A DNA stretch of 64,000 bases from Halobacteriovoraceae bacterium. GTDB lineage: Bacteria; Bdellovibrionota; Bacteriovoracia; Bacteriovoracales; Bacteriovoracaceae. Shown here in pieces: positions 8,416 to 16,310 of the stretch (position 1 is its first letter; every line of letters starts with the position of its first letter). A program made the translations under genes and the position numbers. Under the pieces are notes generated by a model. That model did not search any database, had not been told where the DNA came from, and saw only the letters and a program-made list of their open reading frames with translations. The stretch lies in contig JACKAJ010000015.1 in assembly GCA_020635135.1 (NCBI GenBank), positions 1,426,001 to 1,490,000 of the forward strand, given 5' to 3'.

Positions 8416-9069
8416 ATGGAAAACAACAAAAAAACTCGGTTATTTTTAGTCGTTGCTGGAAATATTGGCAGCGGGAAGACAACGCTTACTCAGAGATTAG
8501 CGGAGAGGCTCAACTTAAAACCTTTCTTTGAATCCGTTGAGGACAATCCCTATCTTAAAGATTTCTATTCAGATATGGACCGATGGTCATTTCCCCTTCA
8601 AGTTTACTTTTTAACGCATCGCTTTAGAACACATAAAGATATTGAACTTTCAAACTCCAGCTCTATTCAAGATCGCTCTATCTATGAGGATGCACATATT
8701 TTTGCTCGAGCCTTGCACGAACAAGGCAACTTAGACAAGCGCGACTATGAAAGTTATCAGCGTCTCTATAAATCGATGACAGAACACCTCGATCACCCAA
8801 CCCTCATGATATTTCTTCGAAGATCACTTCCTAAGCTCCAAGAAAGAATTAAAATGCGAGGTCGGGATTACGAACAATCTATTTCTCTCGATTATCTTGG
8901 AAAACTTAACAAATATTACGATGAATGGTTTGAAAATTATCGCGATGGAAAGTGTTTGCTTGTTGATACTGACGATCTCGATTTTATGGAAAACCAAGAT
9001 CACTTCGAAACTCTCGTAAAAAAAATATTTGAGTCTATTGATCAACAAGATCTCTTCTTTCGATATTAA
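8416..9069 (+). CDS. Deoxynucleoside kinase (dAdo/dGuo kinase type)
   Basis: 217 residues of the dNK family. Walker A is GNIGSGKTT (residues 15-23); the ESVEDNPYL and QDRSIYED motifs (the latter the DRS substrate/lid element) and the arginine-rich lid LRRSLPKLQERIKMRGR are all present. It phosphorylates deoxynucleosides for salvage, a plausible need in an organism that takes up DNA breakdown products. No Shine-Dalgarno sequence precedes the ATG, and the promoter at 8378 would give an mRNA with almost no leader. Confidence 0.92.
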   Translation: MENNKKTRLFLVVAGNIGSGKTTLTQRLAERLNLKPFFESVEDNPYLKDFYSDMDRWSFPLQVYFLTHRFRTHKDIELSNSSSIQDRSIYEDAHIFARALHEQGNLDKRDYESYQRLYKSMTEHLDHPTLMIFLRRSLPKLQERIKMRGRDYEQSISLDYLGKLNKYYDEWFENYRDGKCLLVDTDDLDFMENQDHFETLVKKIFESIDQQDLFFRY

Positions 9070-9169
9070 ACAGTAGAGCATTTTTTTTGGAATTATTTGC
9101 CTTAAGAAATTAATCACTGAACAAAATTTCCCCCTATCCGTTAGGTAGCCTGATGGTTCTATAATGTTA

Positions 9170-9175
9170 ATAGAG
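9170..9175 (+). promoter_or_regulatory. -10 element (TATAAT) of the LysM lipoprotein gene
   Basis: A perfect TATAAT lies 22 nt before the ATG at 9198, with AAAAAGG as ribosome site between. No good -35 hexamer is seen at 17 nt, so an activator or extended contacts may be needed. Confidence 0.45.
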
Positions 9176-9197
9176 AATTAACGCGAGGAAAAAGGCT

Positions 9198-10196
9198 ATG
9201 AAACGATTAAACTTGCTTAGAATTTTGGCTGCTTTATTTTTACTGGTATCTTACTCTTGTTCTAAATCACAAGACTCCAAAGATGCTTCTGAAGAAGACA
9301 TAGAAATGGTCGACGGTGAAGAAGCAATGGATGGTGATGAGGAAATGGTCGACAGCGAAGAAGGCTGGGACGACGAGGAAGGCTGGGACGAAGAAGGCGA
9401 TGAAGAATTTGCTGATGACGAAGGCTCTGATGAAGAAGGCTGGGACGAAGAAGATGAAGAGCTCGCCGAAGACGATCAAGGTCTTGAGGACGAACTCGAA
9501 GAAGGCTTCGACGACGGAATGGGTGATGAATCAATTGCTGGCGATGTGGGCGGAGACGATGTTGAAGCTCTCGAAGCAGCGGAAGATTCAGTGGCCAGCT
9601 CAGAAAACGGATTTGATTCCGTCGATGGTGCTCCACTTGCCGATACCGGGTCAGTACCCATGGCAGAACCAGTTGAGCCGATGGCACAACCAGTAGCTAT
9701 CAACGATGCTGGAGGAAATGGAACTTATACAGTGCAAGCCAATGAAACTCTCATGTTAATAGCCTTCAAATTATATGGGGATTATACTCGATGGAGAGAA
9801 ATCCAAAGATTAAATAGTGACAAACTTGCTGGAAGCACAGTTATCTCTCCAGGGATGCAGCTCAATTACAACATGGCTGGATCGGGATTTAGCTACAATC
9901 CACAAGGAAATCCATACTTGATCCAAAGAGGAGATACTCTAGGGATTATTTCTGACAAAGTTTACGGAACAATGGGTAAATGGAAAAGCATCTGGGACAA
10001 CAACAGACCGCTTATTAAAGATCCGAACCTTATCTTTGTTGGATTTACCATTTACTATCTTCCAGATGGGTCTGCGAGAGATTTAGCTTCTGAAGCAGGA
10101 ATGGCTGCTCCGGCTCCTGCACCAGCAGAAGAGCCTATGATGGAAGAAGCGGTGGCTCCTGATTCTTTAGATGAAGAGTTTCCAGAAGAAATTTAA
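9198..10196 (+). CDS. Acidic-repeat lipoprotein with two LysM domains
   Basis: A lipoprotein signal ends at VSYSC (about residue 21). Residues ~30-115 are almost only D, E, G and W, in imperfect repeats around EEGWDEE; they are probably an extended, highly negative linker. A Pro/Ala/Val region follows, then two LysM domains: YTVQANETLMLIAFKLYGDY (about 175-225) and YLIQRGDTLGIISDKVYGTM (about 238-285). The tail is again acidic and proline-rich. LysM binds peptidoglycan, so this is likely an outer-membrane anchor to the wall. A terminator follows at 10223. Confidence 0.9.
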   Translation: MKRLNLLRILAALFLLVSYSCSKSQDSKDASEEDIEMVDGEEAMDGDEEMVDSEEGWDDEEGWDEEGDEEFADDEGSDEEGWDEEDEELAEDDQGLEDELEEGFDDGMGDESIAGDVGGDDVEALEAAEDSVASSENGFDSVDGAPLADTGSVPMAEPVEPMAQPVAINDAGGNGTYTVQANETLMLIAFKLYGDYTRWREIQRLNSDKLAGSTVISPGMQLNYNMAGSGFSYNPQGNPYLIQRGDTLGIISDKVYGTMGKWKSIWDNNRPLIKDPNLIFVGFTIYYLPDGSARDLASEAGMAAPAPAPAEEPMMEEAVAPDSLDEEFPEEI

Positions 10197-10222
10197 TAGG
10201 TTAAAAAAAAGAAGTTATAAGC

Positions 10223-10253
10223 AAGGGGCCCCTTTTAAATGGGCCCTTTTTTT
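10223..10253 (+). terminator. Rho-independent terminator
   Basis: GGGCCC pairs with GGGCCC over a short A/T loop, with AAG before and a run of seven T after. It ends the LysM lipoprotein transcript. Confidence 0.8.
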
Positions 10254-10265
10254 ATGGTTGAAGGA

Positions 10266-11039
10266 ATGAAAGTTTTTGTATTTTTCTTGATATTTATTCT
10301 TTCAAGCTGCTCACTTTTTCGAGCAGATCCCAATTTTTGGAATCAAGATTTGATTGATGATGAAAGAGTATCAGACGAAGATTTTCTTGATCATTTCAAC
10401 TCGTTGGCGGAAAGTTTCATCAATAATAGCGACGTAAAGGTCGTCAAGTTGCAAGGAAAGGTAGAAGAATACCTCAATAAGATCATAAGAAACTTAACAA
10501 AAAGTAATGACCTCTTCTTTAAGAAAACGATAAACAATAAAAATGAATTTTACATTGTAAAAGACAAGCGTCCATTTCATTTTTCAACACCGGATGGAAA
10601 AATCTTTTTAAGTGATGGGCTGATTAAAAAATATATAGAGCATGAAAGTAATCTAGTTTGTGTGTTGGCTTTTGAGATAATAAAAATTGAAAAAAATCTT
10701 TTTCCAAGAAAGATCACTATACCGAAGGGCTATATTAGCTTACTGTACTTTGTTTCCATCTTAAGGATTCCACTCGAAGAAAAAATTAAAGTTCATCACT
10801 GGGCCTATTATATTATTAAGAGAAGTGGTTATGATGAAAATGGGTATTTAACTTGGATTCAAACTCAAAATAGAAACTACATGGATTTTTCTTTCCATCT
10901 TGGTGACTACAGTTCTATTTTCAAAGAAGAATCAAGTGTTAAAGATTTTGTCGTTAAAAATTATGGCAATAGCTTAAATGTCGCAGTACAATTTAGCTCA
11001 TCAAAAGACTTTTTTAAATTCTTATCGGTAGTGAATTAA
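10266..11039 (+). CDS. Lipoprotein with M48-like fold lacking the zinc-binding HExxH
   Basis: The start at 10266 gives MKVFVFFLIFILSSC, a clean lipoprotein signal; an in-frame ATG at 10254 lies inside the terminator tail. The middle reads TPDGKIFLSDGLIKKY then LVCVLAFEIIKIE, which lines up with the M48 pattern (GG.I.V..GLL... then LA.VLAHEigHv). The HExxH is replaced by FEIIK, and the later E/D zinc ligand region by KVHHWA, before SGYDENGYLTWIQ (the usual GYDP helix). It should therefore not be an active protease. It lies 2 bp before amgK, so may be co-transcribed with it. Confidence 0.72.
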   Translation: MKVFVFFLIFILSSCSLFRADPNFWNQDLIDDERVSDEDFLDHFNSLAESFINNSDVKVVKLQGKVEEYLNKIIRNLTKSNDLFFKKTINNKNEFYIVKDKRPFHFSTPDGKIFLSDGLIKKYIEHESNLVCVLAFEIIKIEKNLFPRKITIPKGYISLLYFVSILRIPLEEKIKVHHWAYYIIKRSGYDENGYLTWIQTQNRNYMDFSFHLGDYSSIFKEESSVKDFVVKNYGNSLNVAVQFSSSKDFFKFLSVVN

Positions 11040-11041
11040 TT

Positions 11042-12034
11042 ATGAATGTAGAAAATTATATTTCAGACAAAGCGAATGAGTATTTTACACAAAATAAAAT
11101 CAAAAATTTTAAAGCAACTCCTCTTGTGAATGACGCTTCAACGCGCTCTTATTTTCTTATAGAAGGGGTAGAAGATCCTTTTGTTGCCTGCGTAACTGAA
11201 CCAAATAATAAAAAGCAAAATGAAGCATTTATCTATTGGAATAAAATTTATCGCGAAAATGGGATTCCTGTCCCTAAAATTTACTTCCACACCGAAGGAT
11301 TAATTCTTCAAGAGTATCTTGGAGTTCAGTCTTTAATTCATAGTGTGGGAGGGGGGACCAAAAACGAAATTAGAGAAGTTTATGACTTTTTAATCAACTA
11401 CATTTTGAAAATTGGACAAATGGAAAAGAGTCGAGACTATCAATATGACAGTTTTGATGAAAAAAAATTAGATTTTGAAGTTGATCACACTTGCCAATAC
11501 TTTATTCAGAAAATTCTTGGAGCCAATAAAGAAGTTTCTCAGATTATCCAAACTGAATTTCAGAAAATCACGAGAGTTTTAGCTCAACATAAAAAAATTA
11601 TCTGCCATCGAGACTTCCATTCGAAAAATATCATGAGAAGAGAAAATGGCGAAGTCGCAATAATTGATTTTCAGGATAGTATGCTTGGGTTGCCCCAATA
11701 CGACTTATGTTCCCTACTGGAAGATTGCTATTTTGATATCGGGCGAGAGCTTCGTTGGCATCTCAAAAAATCATTTTGGGGAAAATCAAAAGAGCTTGAA
11801 GGATTCTATGCTTATGATGACTTTGAAGTGTTTCAAATGATCTATGATTTTTCAGCAATTCAAAGATTATTCAAGGCAATTGGAAGTTTCTCATATATGA
11901 AAACTGAAAAGAAAAATGAAGGCTATTTGAAATATATTGGTTTTGCGATGGAGAAACTTCGTCTTTTAATGATGAAGTACGAAGATTTTAAAGTTTTAAG
12001 AAAAACATTGTTTAAGTATTATTATGAATCATGA
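11042..12034 (+). CDS. amgK: AmgK-like cell-wall sugar kinase (APH fold)
   Basis: 330 residues, aminoglycoside-phosphotransferase fold. The catalytic loop is HRDFHSKN (around residues 189-196) and the metal-binding part is IIDFQDSMLGLPQYDLCSLL, which is closer to AmgK (anomeric MurNAc/GlcNAc kinase) than to drug kinases. The next gene is MurU-like and overlaps by 11 bp, the classic AmgK-MurU pair that turns recycled MurNAc into UDP-MurNAc while skipping MurA/MurB. The pairing supports the call more than the sequence alone. Confidence 0.85.
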   Translation: MNVENYISDKANEYFTQNKIKNFKATPLVNDASTRSYFLIEGVEDPFVACVTEPNNKKQNEAFIYWNKIYRENGIPVPKIYFHTEGLILQEYLGVQSLIHSVGGGTKNEIREVYDFLINYILKIGQMEKSRDYQYDSFDEKKLDFEVDHTCQYFIQKILGANKEVSQIIQTEFQKITRVLAQHKKIICHRDFHSKNIMRRENGEVAIIDFQDSMLGLPQYDLCSLLEDCYFDIGRELRWHLKKSFWGKSKELEGFYAYDDFEVFQMIYDFSAIQRLFKAIGSFSYMKTEKKNEGYLKYIGFAMEKLRLLMMKYEDFKVLRKTLFKYYYES

Positions 12035-12812
12035 AGTGACAAAGGGTTTTATTCTGGCAGCAGGAAAAGGAACCCGGATGGGCCCTGTCGGAGAGTTCTT
12101 GCCAAAACCTCTGTGGCCACTTCTAGGAAAAACTCTTCTTGAAATTCAAGTTCAATTTTTAAAATCCTTAGGGATAAAAGAAATTTTTATCAATGTTTTT
12201 CATCAAGCAGATCAATTTGAGCAATTTATCGGAGAGGTCCTTGCGGATGAATTGAAAGTCATTCGAGAAAAAGAGCTTCTCGACGTTGGTGGGGCTATTC
12301 ATAATCTGGCCAATCAAATAGGTTATGAAGAAAAGATACTTATTCTCAATAGTGATACTTTTTTTACATTTAAGGATAGCGAATTTAAAAAAATGCTCTT
12401 GGCGATGGATGAACAAGATACTTGCTGCTTAGGAACGATTGAGATGACGAAAGGGAGTGGTTATACAGAACTAGTGCTCGATGATCATTTAAAACTTAAA
12501 AAGCTTATAAAATCTCATGATGTAAAAAATGATAAATATTTTACATACTCAGGAACATCCATTGTGAACTTGAGAAACTTAACACCCAGGCAAGGAGTGA
12601 GTTCCTTTTTTGATTCCGTTTGTGATTACCAAAAGACCAGTGTTGCAACTTACCCTTTTAAAGATTCTGAATATTGGGATCTTGGGACTCTCGAAAAATA
12701 TTTTGCAGGGCTATATCGGATAACCTCTGAGCTCATTTCTGAAAATCATTCGCAATTTACAAAATTTCTTTTAGAGAACAAGCTTATTCATCAAGATTTG
12801 CCTGTTCTGTAA
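12024..12812 (+). CDS. murU: MurU-like nucleotidyltransferase
   Basis: 262 residues. The sugar-nucleotide pyrophosphorylase loop FILAAGKGTRMGPVGEFLPK is near the start, LPKPLWPLLGK follows, and ILNSDTFF holds the metal-binding Asp. It should transfer UMP to MurNAc-1-phosphate made by the upstream kinase. The start ATG lies inside the end of amgK. The 3' end overlaps the convergent ferredoxin gene by 29 bp. Confidence 0.87.
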   Translation: MNHEVTKGFILAAGKGTRMGPVGEFLPKPLWPLLGKTLLEIQVQFLKSLGIKEIFINVFHQADQFEQFIGEVLADELKVIREKELLDVGGAIHNLANQIGYEEKILILNSDTFFTFKDSEFKKMLLAMDEQDTCCLGTIEMTKGSGYTELVLDDHLKLKKLIKSHDVKNDKYFTYSGTSIVNLRNLTPRQGVSSFFDSVCDYQKTSVATYPFKDSEYWDLGTLEKYFAGLYRITSELISENHSQFTKFLLENKLIHQDLPVL

Positions 12813-12981
12813 GCTTAATAGCGTCGACGGGGCAAATAAGCGAACAAATACTGCACAGTGTACAAGTCCAGGGATCAATGGAATAGTGTCCTTCTTGGGT
12901 AAATATGGCATTTTCCGGGCACAATAACCGGCAATTATCACAGGAAACACAAATGGAAGTAATTTTCAAAGATGTGTTCAT
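12784..12981 (-). CDS. Small 2[4Fe-4S] ferredoxin
   Basis: 65 residues with two full cluster motifs, CVSCDNCRLLCP and CTLCSICSLICP, each CxxCxxCxxxCP, so it should hold two [4Fe-4S] clusters. Partner enzyme unknown. It is transcribed against murU and its last 29 bp are shared with that gene. Confidence 0.92.
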   Translation of the reverse strand: MNTSLKITSICVSCDNCRLLCPENAIFTQEGHYSIDPWTCTLCSICSLICPVDAIKLTEQANLDE

Positions 12982-13019
12982 AACAGTATAATAAAGGATA
13001 ATTCAACTTTGGGGAACCG

Positions 13020-13748
13020 ATGATAGGAAATAGAAAAATTTTTTACCGTGGCCATATTATCAAAATGAATATTATCACCGTCATACTTGGCCTGGCTTTG
13101 AATTACATTACATACTGCTTTAGTCAGGAACAAAGTGTATTGTCTTTAACTCACTTGGCTTACTTTATCCAATCGAGTTATTCCTATTTAATTGTTTTTT
13201 CACTGACAATATTTTTTCTTATGCGCTTGAAGAAAATTAGTTTGTTCTTCGTTGCCTTTTTTTATGCCTATACAATTTTTAACCAATTTCAAATAATGGG
13301 CGAATCCCTTAACAAACCCGTTCTTGTTTTAAGTATTTGTTTTGGGTTCTTTTACCTACACTATTGGATTCAGTTACTTGATGAATTGAGAAGTGCTTAC
13401 TTCAATGAAGATTTTTTAAAAGGTCTTATTTATCCTGATCTTGGAAAAAATATCAAAGCAAGCTTCAATCTCGATAACAAAGAAGAAGTTAAAGGCAGGC
13501 TCGTTAATTGGGATAATCGTGGCTGTGCAATTCTTTTAGAAGATGAAATGAAAAATTTCAATAAGAGACTTAATTTGTCTATTAAATTTAATAAATTTCA
13601 GTATGAACTAGACGCTACCCCCGTGCTTTATTATCCTAGAAAAAGATTATTAGCGTTGCGTTTTGCGGAGGCTGAAAAGCTAAGACAAACGCCCGAAGCG
13701 ATTGTTAAATTAAAAAAATTAGGTTGGAATCCACTGCTATTGCGATAA
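13020..13748 (+). CDS. Membrane protein with C-terminal PilZ-like domain (tentative)
   Basis: 242 residues. About four membrane helices fill residues ~15-120. The soluble C-terminal ~100 residues begin NIKASFNLDNKEEVKGRLVNWDNRGCAILL, a pattern like the N..S..G core of PilZ domains, but the RxxxR c-di-GMP motif is not seen, so binding of c-di-GMP is doubtful. No ribosome site is obvious at the ATG apart from GGGGAACCG nearby. Another explanation is simply an unknown beta domain. Confidence 0.6.
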   Translation: MIGNRKIFYRGHIIKMNIITVILGLALNYITYCFSQEQSVLSLTHLAYFIQSSYSYLIVFSLTIFFLMRLKKISLFFVAFFYAYTIFNQFQIMGESLNKPVLVLSICFGFFYLHYWIQLLDELRSAYFNEDFLKGLIYPDLGKNIKASFNLDNKEEVKGRLVNWDNRGCAILLEDEMKNFNKRLNLSIKFNKFQYELDATPVLYYPRKRLLALRFAEAEKLRQTPEAIVKLKKLGWNPLLLR

Positions 13749-13769
13749 TATATTATTAAAGGATTTAAA

Positions 13770-14210
13770 ATGAAGATATTTTCTTTTATAAGTTTGATAA
13801 GCTTTTTATTGTTTAGCTCTTGCATGCAGACTCCAAACTCCCCCGAAGGAGTTCTCACTAAATTTGTAAAAGAAAGATTTAATGGCACTTCAGTAGAAGA
13901 CCTCAAGGATCTTTTAAGTGAAAAATATCTCGCTAATATTGAAGAACTACGAGGCGGAGAATATGAAGTTCTTAAAGAATACAAAAGAAAAAAATTCAAA
14001 ATCATATCTAAGAACTGTGTGGAAGGATCTTGTAAGGTGACTTATTTTATTTCTTACATAAAAGAAAAAGATAATAAGGGTGAGTCAGAGACGGAAACGA
14101 AAAAGGTCGCAACACTTATTAAGTCCGATGATCAATGGCTGATTGACGAAATCGATCACATCAAAACCTATCATGACATGATCAATAAACTCGAAGTCGA
14201 ATCCAAGTAA
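13770..14210 (+). CDS. Small lipoprotein, NTF2/DUF4878-like (tentative)
   Basis: 146 residues. Signal and lipobox LLFSSC, then SPEGVLTKFVKERFNGTSVEDLKDLLS, a helical start followed by a beta-rich part ending VATLIKSDDQWLIDEI, the usual order of DUF4878-type lipoproteins that have a cystatin/NTF2-like fold. AAAGGA precedes the ATG. The stop is 3 bp before repeat-element copy 2. Confidence 0.72.
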   Translation: MKIFSFISLISFLLFSSCMQTPNSPEGVLTKFVKERFNGTSVEDLKDLLSEKYLANIEELRGGEYEVLKEYKRKKFKIISKNCVEGSCKVTYFISYIKEKDNKGESETETKKVATLIKSDDQWLIDEIDHIKTYHDMINKLEVESK

Positions 14211-14213
14211 AAG

Positions 14214-14340
14214 TAAAATCGAGCAAAATGGCGGCATCTTCTGCGTCGCCCGCGAGACTCAAAGACTGCGACGTGGAGGAACCACGCCTCGTCTTCTCGC
14301 TCTTGGCTCCTAGAATCTACCACCATTTTGCTCGATTTTA
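14214..14340 (+). repeat. Nested-hairpin element, copy 2 (subtype II)
   Basis: 127 nt. The outer arms 14214-14231 and 14323-14340 are perfectly complementary over 18 bp and unlike those of the other copies. Hairpin B is CGTGG-AGGAA-CCACG (14272-14286), against CGTAC/GTACG in copy 1, so both sides changed together. Hairpin A is not formed in the usual register here (GAGACTCAAAGACT). The arms run TAAAATC...GATTTTA. It lies in the gap between convergent genes, 3 nt after a stop codon. Confidence 0.85.
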
Positions 14341-14389
14341 GAAACTCATAGTAAAATGTAATCCTCTTGGAATTAGAGAAATGCGAGAG

Positions 14390-14421
14390 ACTTCGAAGGA
14401 CGAAGAAGATCGAAGTTTATC
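14390..14421 (-). repeat. Fragment of the nested-hairpin element, reverse orientation
   Basis: Read on the minus strand, 14421-14390 gives GATAAACTTCGATCTTCTTC and then GTCCTTCGAAGTCTC, matching the 5' part of the core in copies 3-5 (e.g. ATAAACGTCGATCTTCTTCGTC). It follows the stop of the minus-strand gene at 14427, so it keeps the stop-codon association in that gene's own direction. The rest of the element is missing or too diverged. Confidence 0.55.
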
Positions 14422-14426
14422 TAAGC

Positions 14427-15266
14427 TTAGGATAGGGATGCATAGTAGTCCTTAAGCATCTTGGCATCTTTTTCAAGATTAGGACTATTGCAAATCATGT
14501 ACCCTCGGCAATCCTTGTGTTTCAGAGCCTTAAGGAGATCTTTCCAGTTAAAGTCTGACTCTTCAAGGTTGAGGTGTTTAAGATCACCTTTCGAGTTCGA
14601 TGAAATACCAGAAATATGCATGTGAAGGTTGTAGATAGAATCGTATCCAAGTTCTTCTTGGATTTTATCGATGACAGTTAAAAATTCTTCGTAGGAATTA
14701 TAAAGACCAGTTCTTGCATAGAGATGAGAAAAATCGAGACAAGGCTGACAGCTATTAATGCTCTTAGAAAGACTTAAGAGTTCTTCGAGTGATCCAAACT
14801 GGCTGGTTTTACCAGTAAGCTCAGGGCGAAGTTCAATTTCAATATCGAGTCGAGAAAGTCTTTCCTCGATTACGTTCATACTTTTTTCAACGAGATCAAA
14901 AACGTCATATGGGGAATCTTTCATGTAAAAAGCTGCGTGAAAAGTCATTGATTCAGCACCACAGAGATCAGAAATCTTTGCCGTTTGAATAATTCTTTCA
15001 ACAGAAGAATCGATCTTATCTTGTTCGCGAGCATTGAGGTTAATGTAATAAGGCCCGTGCGATGTTAAAGGGATATTGAGTTCGTAAGAAACCTTTCTCA
15101 AGGCAGAAGAGATCTCGTCTTTCATTCTCACACCATGAGCAAATTCGAGTTGCATACAATCTAGGCCAAGCTTGTGGATATTAATAACACCTTCGACAGG
15201 GTTATTCTTCTTTTCAGTGCACAAGGGAACCCCAGCGGTACCAAAAAGAATTTTTTCGAATTTCAT
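14427..15266 (-). CDS. TIM-barrel protein, endonuclease IV/xylose isomerase-like family
   Basis: About 280 residues of the AP-endonuclease-family-2 TIM-barrel fold: PLTSHGPYYINLNA, then MTFHAAFY, IELRPELTGK and PCLDFSHLYAR and NLHMHIS place His/Glu/Asp ligands at barrel ends as in Nfo-type metal sites. It may be an endonuclease IV relative acting on abasic DNA, or a sugar isomerase. GGAG upstream is one base before the ATG at 15275 and fits better with the GTG at 15269 or the ATG at 15266, which I use. Confidence 0.78.
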   Translation of the reverse strand: MKFEKILFGTAGVPLCTEKKNNPVEGVINIHKLGLDCMQLEFAHGVRMKDEISSALRKVSYELNIPLTSHGPYYINLNAREQDKIDSSVERIIQTAKISDLCGAESMTFHAAFYMKDSPYDVFDLVEKSMNVIEERLSRLDIEIELRPELTGKTSQFGSLEELLSLSKSINSCQPCLDFSHLYARTGLYNSYEEFLTVIDKIQEELGYDSIYNLHMHISGISSNSKGDLKHLNLEESDFNWKDLLKALKHKDCRGYMICNSPNLEKDAKMLKDYYASLS

Positions 15267-15305
15267 CACGGCCATACTCCTTCAACTCTAAAGCTATAAA
15301 AAACT

Positions 15306-15578
15306 TTACTGTTTTAATTTTTCATACAGTTTACTCAAGGAACAAGTCTTTAGGCAATTTCCACAGCCTGAACCAACTCGAAGCTGGTCAATGGCCGAAA
15401 AATATGAGAGCTTTCCCTGGTCAAACTCTTTTCTAATCGCTTCGTAGGAAACAAGGTTGCATTCACAAAAGAGTTCGCCAAGCTGCGAAACCTCACTTTC
15501 GAGTGAGAGATATTCACCAAGGCTATCAATGCACTGCATTATTTCCGTATTGCTTATATTTTTCAATTCATCAGTCAT
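15306..15578 (-). CDS. BFD-like [2Fe-2S]-binding protein
   Basis: 90 residues. CEC (near residue 39) and CGNC (near 73) are about 32 residues apart, the spacing of the bacterioferritin-associated-ferredoxin [2Fe-2S] domain, with GKLSYFSAIDQLRVGSGCGNC between. Such domains pass electrons to bacterioferritin or occur in nitrite reductases. No bacterioferritin gene is nearby, so the partner is open. Confidence 0.75.
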   Translation of the reverse strand: MTDELKNISNTEIMQCIDSLGEYLSLESEVSQLGELFCECNLVSYEAIRKEFDQGKLSYFSAIDQLRVGSGCGNCLKTCSLSKLYEKLKQ

Positions 15579-15678
15579 TGCTGATAATTAGTGTCTTCTA
15601 AATAACCTTAATTTGCAAAAAAGTCTATGATATTCTTGTGTGGTATGTAATTATGAATAGATAAGGTGCGCTTAACGC

Positions 15679-16308
15679 ATGGTGTTTTTTTTATTTTTTA
15701 GCATTCTTTTTTTAATATTTTTAGCAAATTTTTTCTTTGCTCGCCTCTGGCTCATTTATTTTTTGGAAGCTAAAAATTTTGATTATCCGCAAGAAGTTCA
15801 CAAAGGTTTAAAGGCGGAACAACTTTTAGGACGTTTTCAAAAACCACTCTTTTTTTATCTCTATAGTTCAGAAGAATTTCATCCGTTGTTTATAATTAAT
15901 AGTGGCAATTCTTGTTCAGTGTTTATGAGAAAAGATATTTTTGAAAATATCTCTGGTAGAGAATTCACATTTTTAAAAGAAATTGTTTTTTGTGAAAAAT
16001 CAAAATGGAAATTGAGATTCTTGGCTATTCTTTTTATTTTTGAAAAAGAAGTGGCTGCGATTTTCAAACCATTCGTGAATATTATCGAGAAGTTTTTTTA
16101 CTTCAAACTTTTTGCGCAGTGGATTCTCTACCCGTTATATTATGTTTGGGAAAAGATGAGACTTGCTTTAATTACTCGAACGCTTCAGCGTTGGGATGAA
16201 TTTGAGGAAGATAAGTTTTTAATTCAAAGGTTTTTTCAAAAACTCAAGTGGAGTGGAAGAAGAAGTTATTGGCTCAGCGTGCTTCAAAATCAGACAACCA
16301 GAGCTTGA
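15679..16308 (+). CDS. Membrane-anchored protein of unknown function
   Basis: 209 residues, extremely rich in F and I. One strong membrane helix lies at residues 1-28; hydrophobic stretches near 95-110 and 125-140 may be further membrane contacts. The C-terminus is basic. No family recognised. It ends 2 bp before the start of the CHASE2 kinase, so it is probably co-transcribed with the two-component genes and could be a partner of the sensor. Confidence 0.65.
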   Translation: MVFFLFFSILFLIFLANFFFARLWLIYFLEAKNFDYPQEVHKGLKAEQLLGRFQKPLFFYLYSSEEFHPLFIINSGNSCSVFMRKDIFENISGREFTFLKEIVFCEKSKWKLRFLAILFIFEKEVAAIFKPFVNIIEKFFYFKLFAQWILYPLYYVWEKMRLALITRTLQRWDEFEEDKFLIQRFFQKLKWSGRRSYWLSVLQNQTTRA

Positions 16309-16310
16309 AT

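Noticed and set aside
9262..9703. Several long frames on both strands across the acidic LysM gene
   Set aside because: They are produced by the repetitive GAA/GAC codons of the real gene; low-complexity His/Leu/Arg or Ser/Pro products with no start signals.
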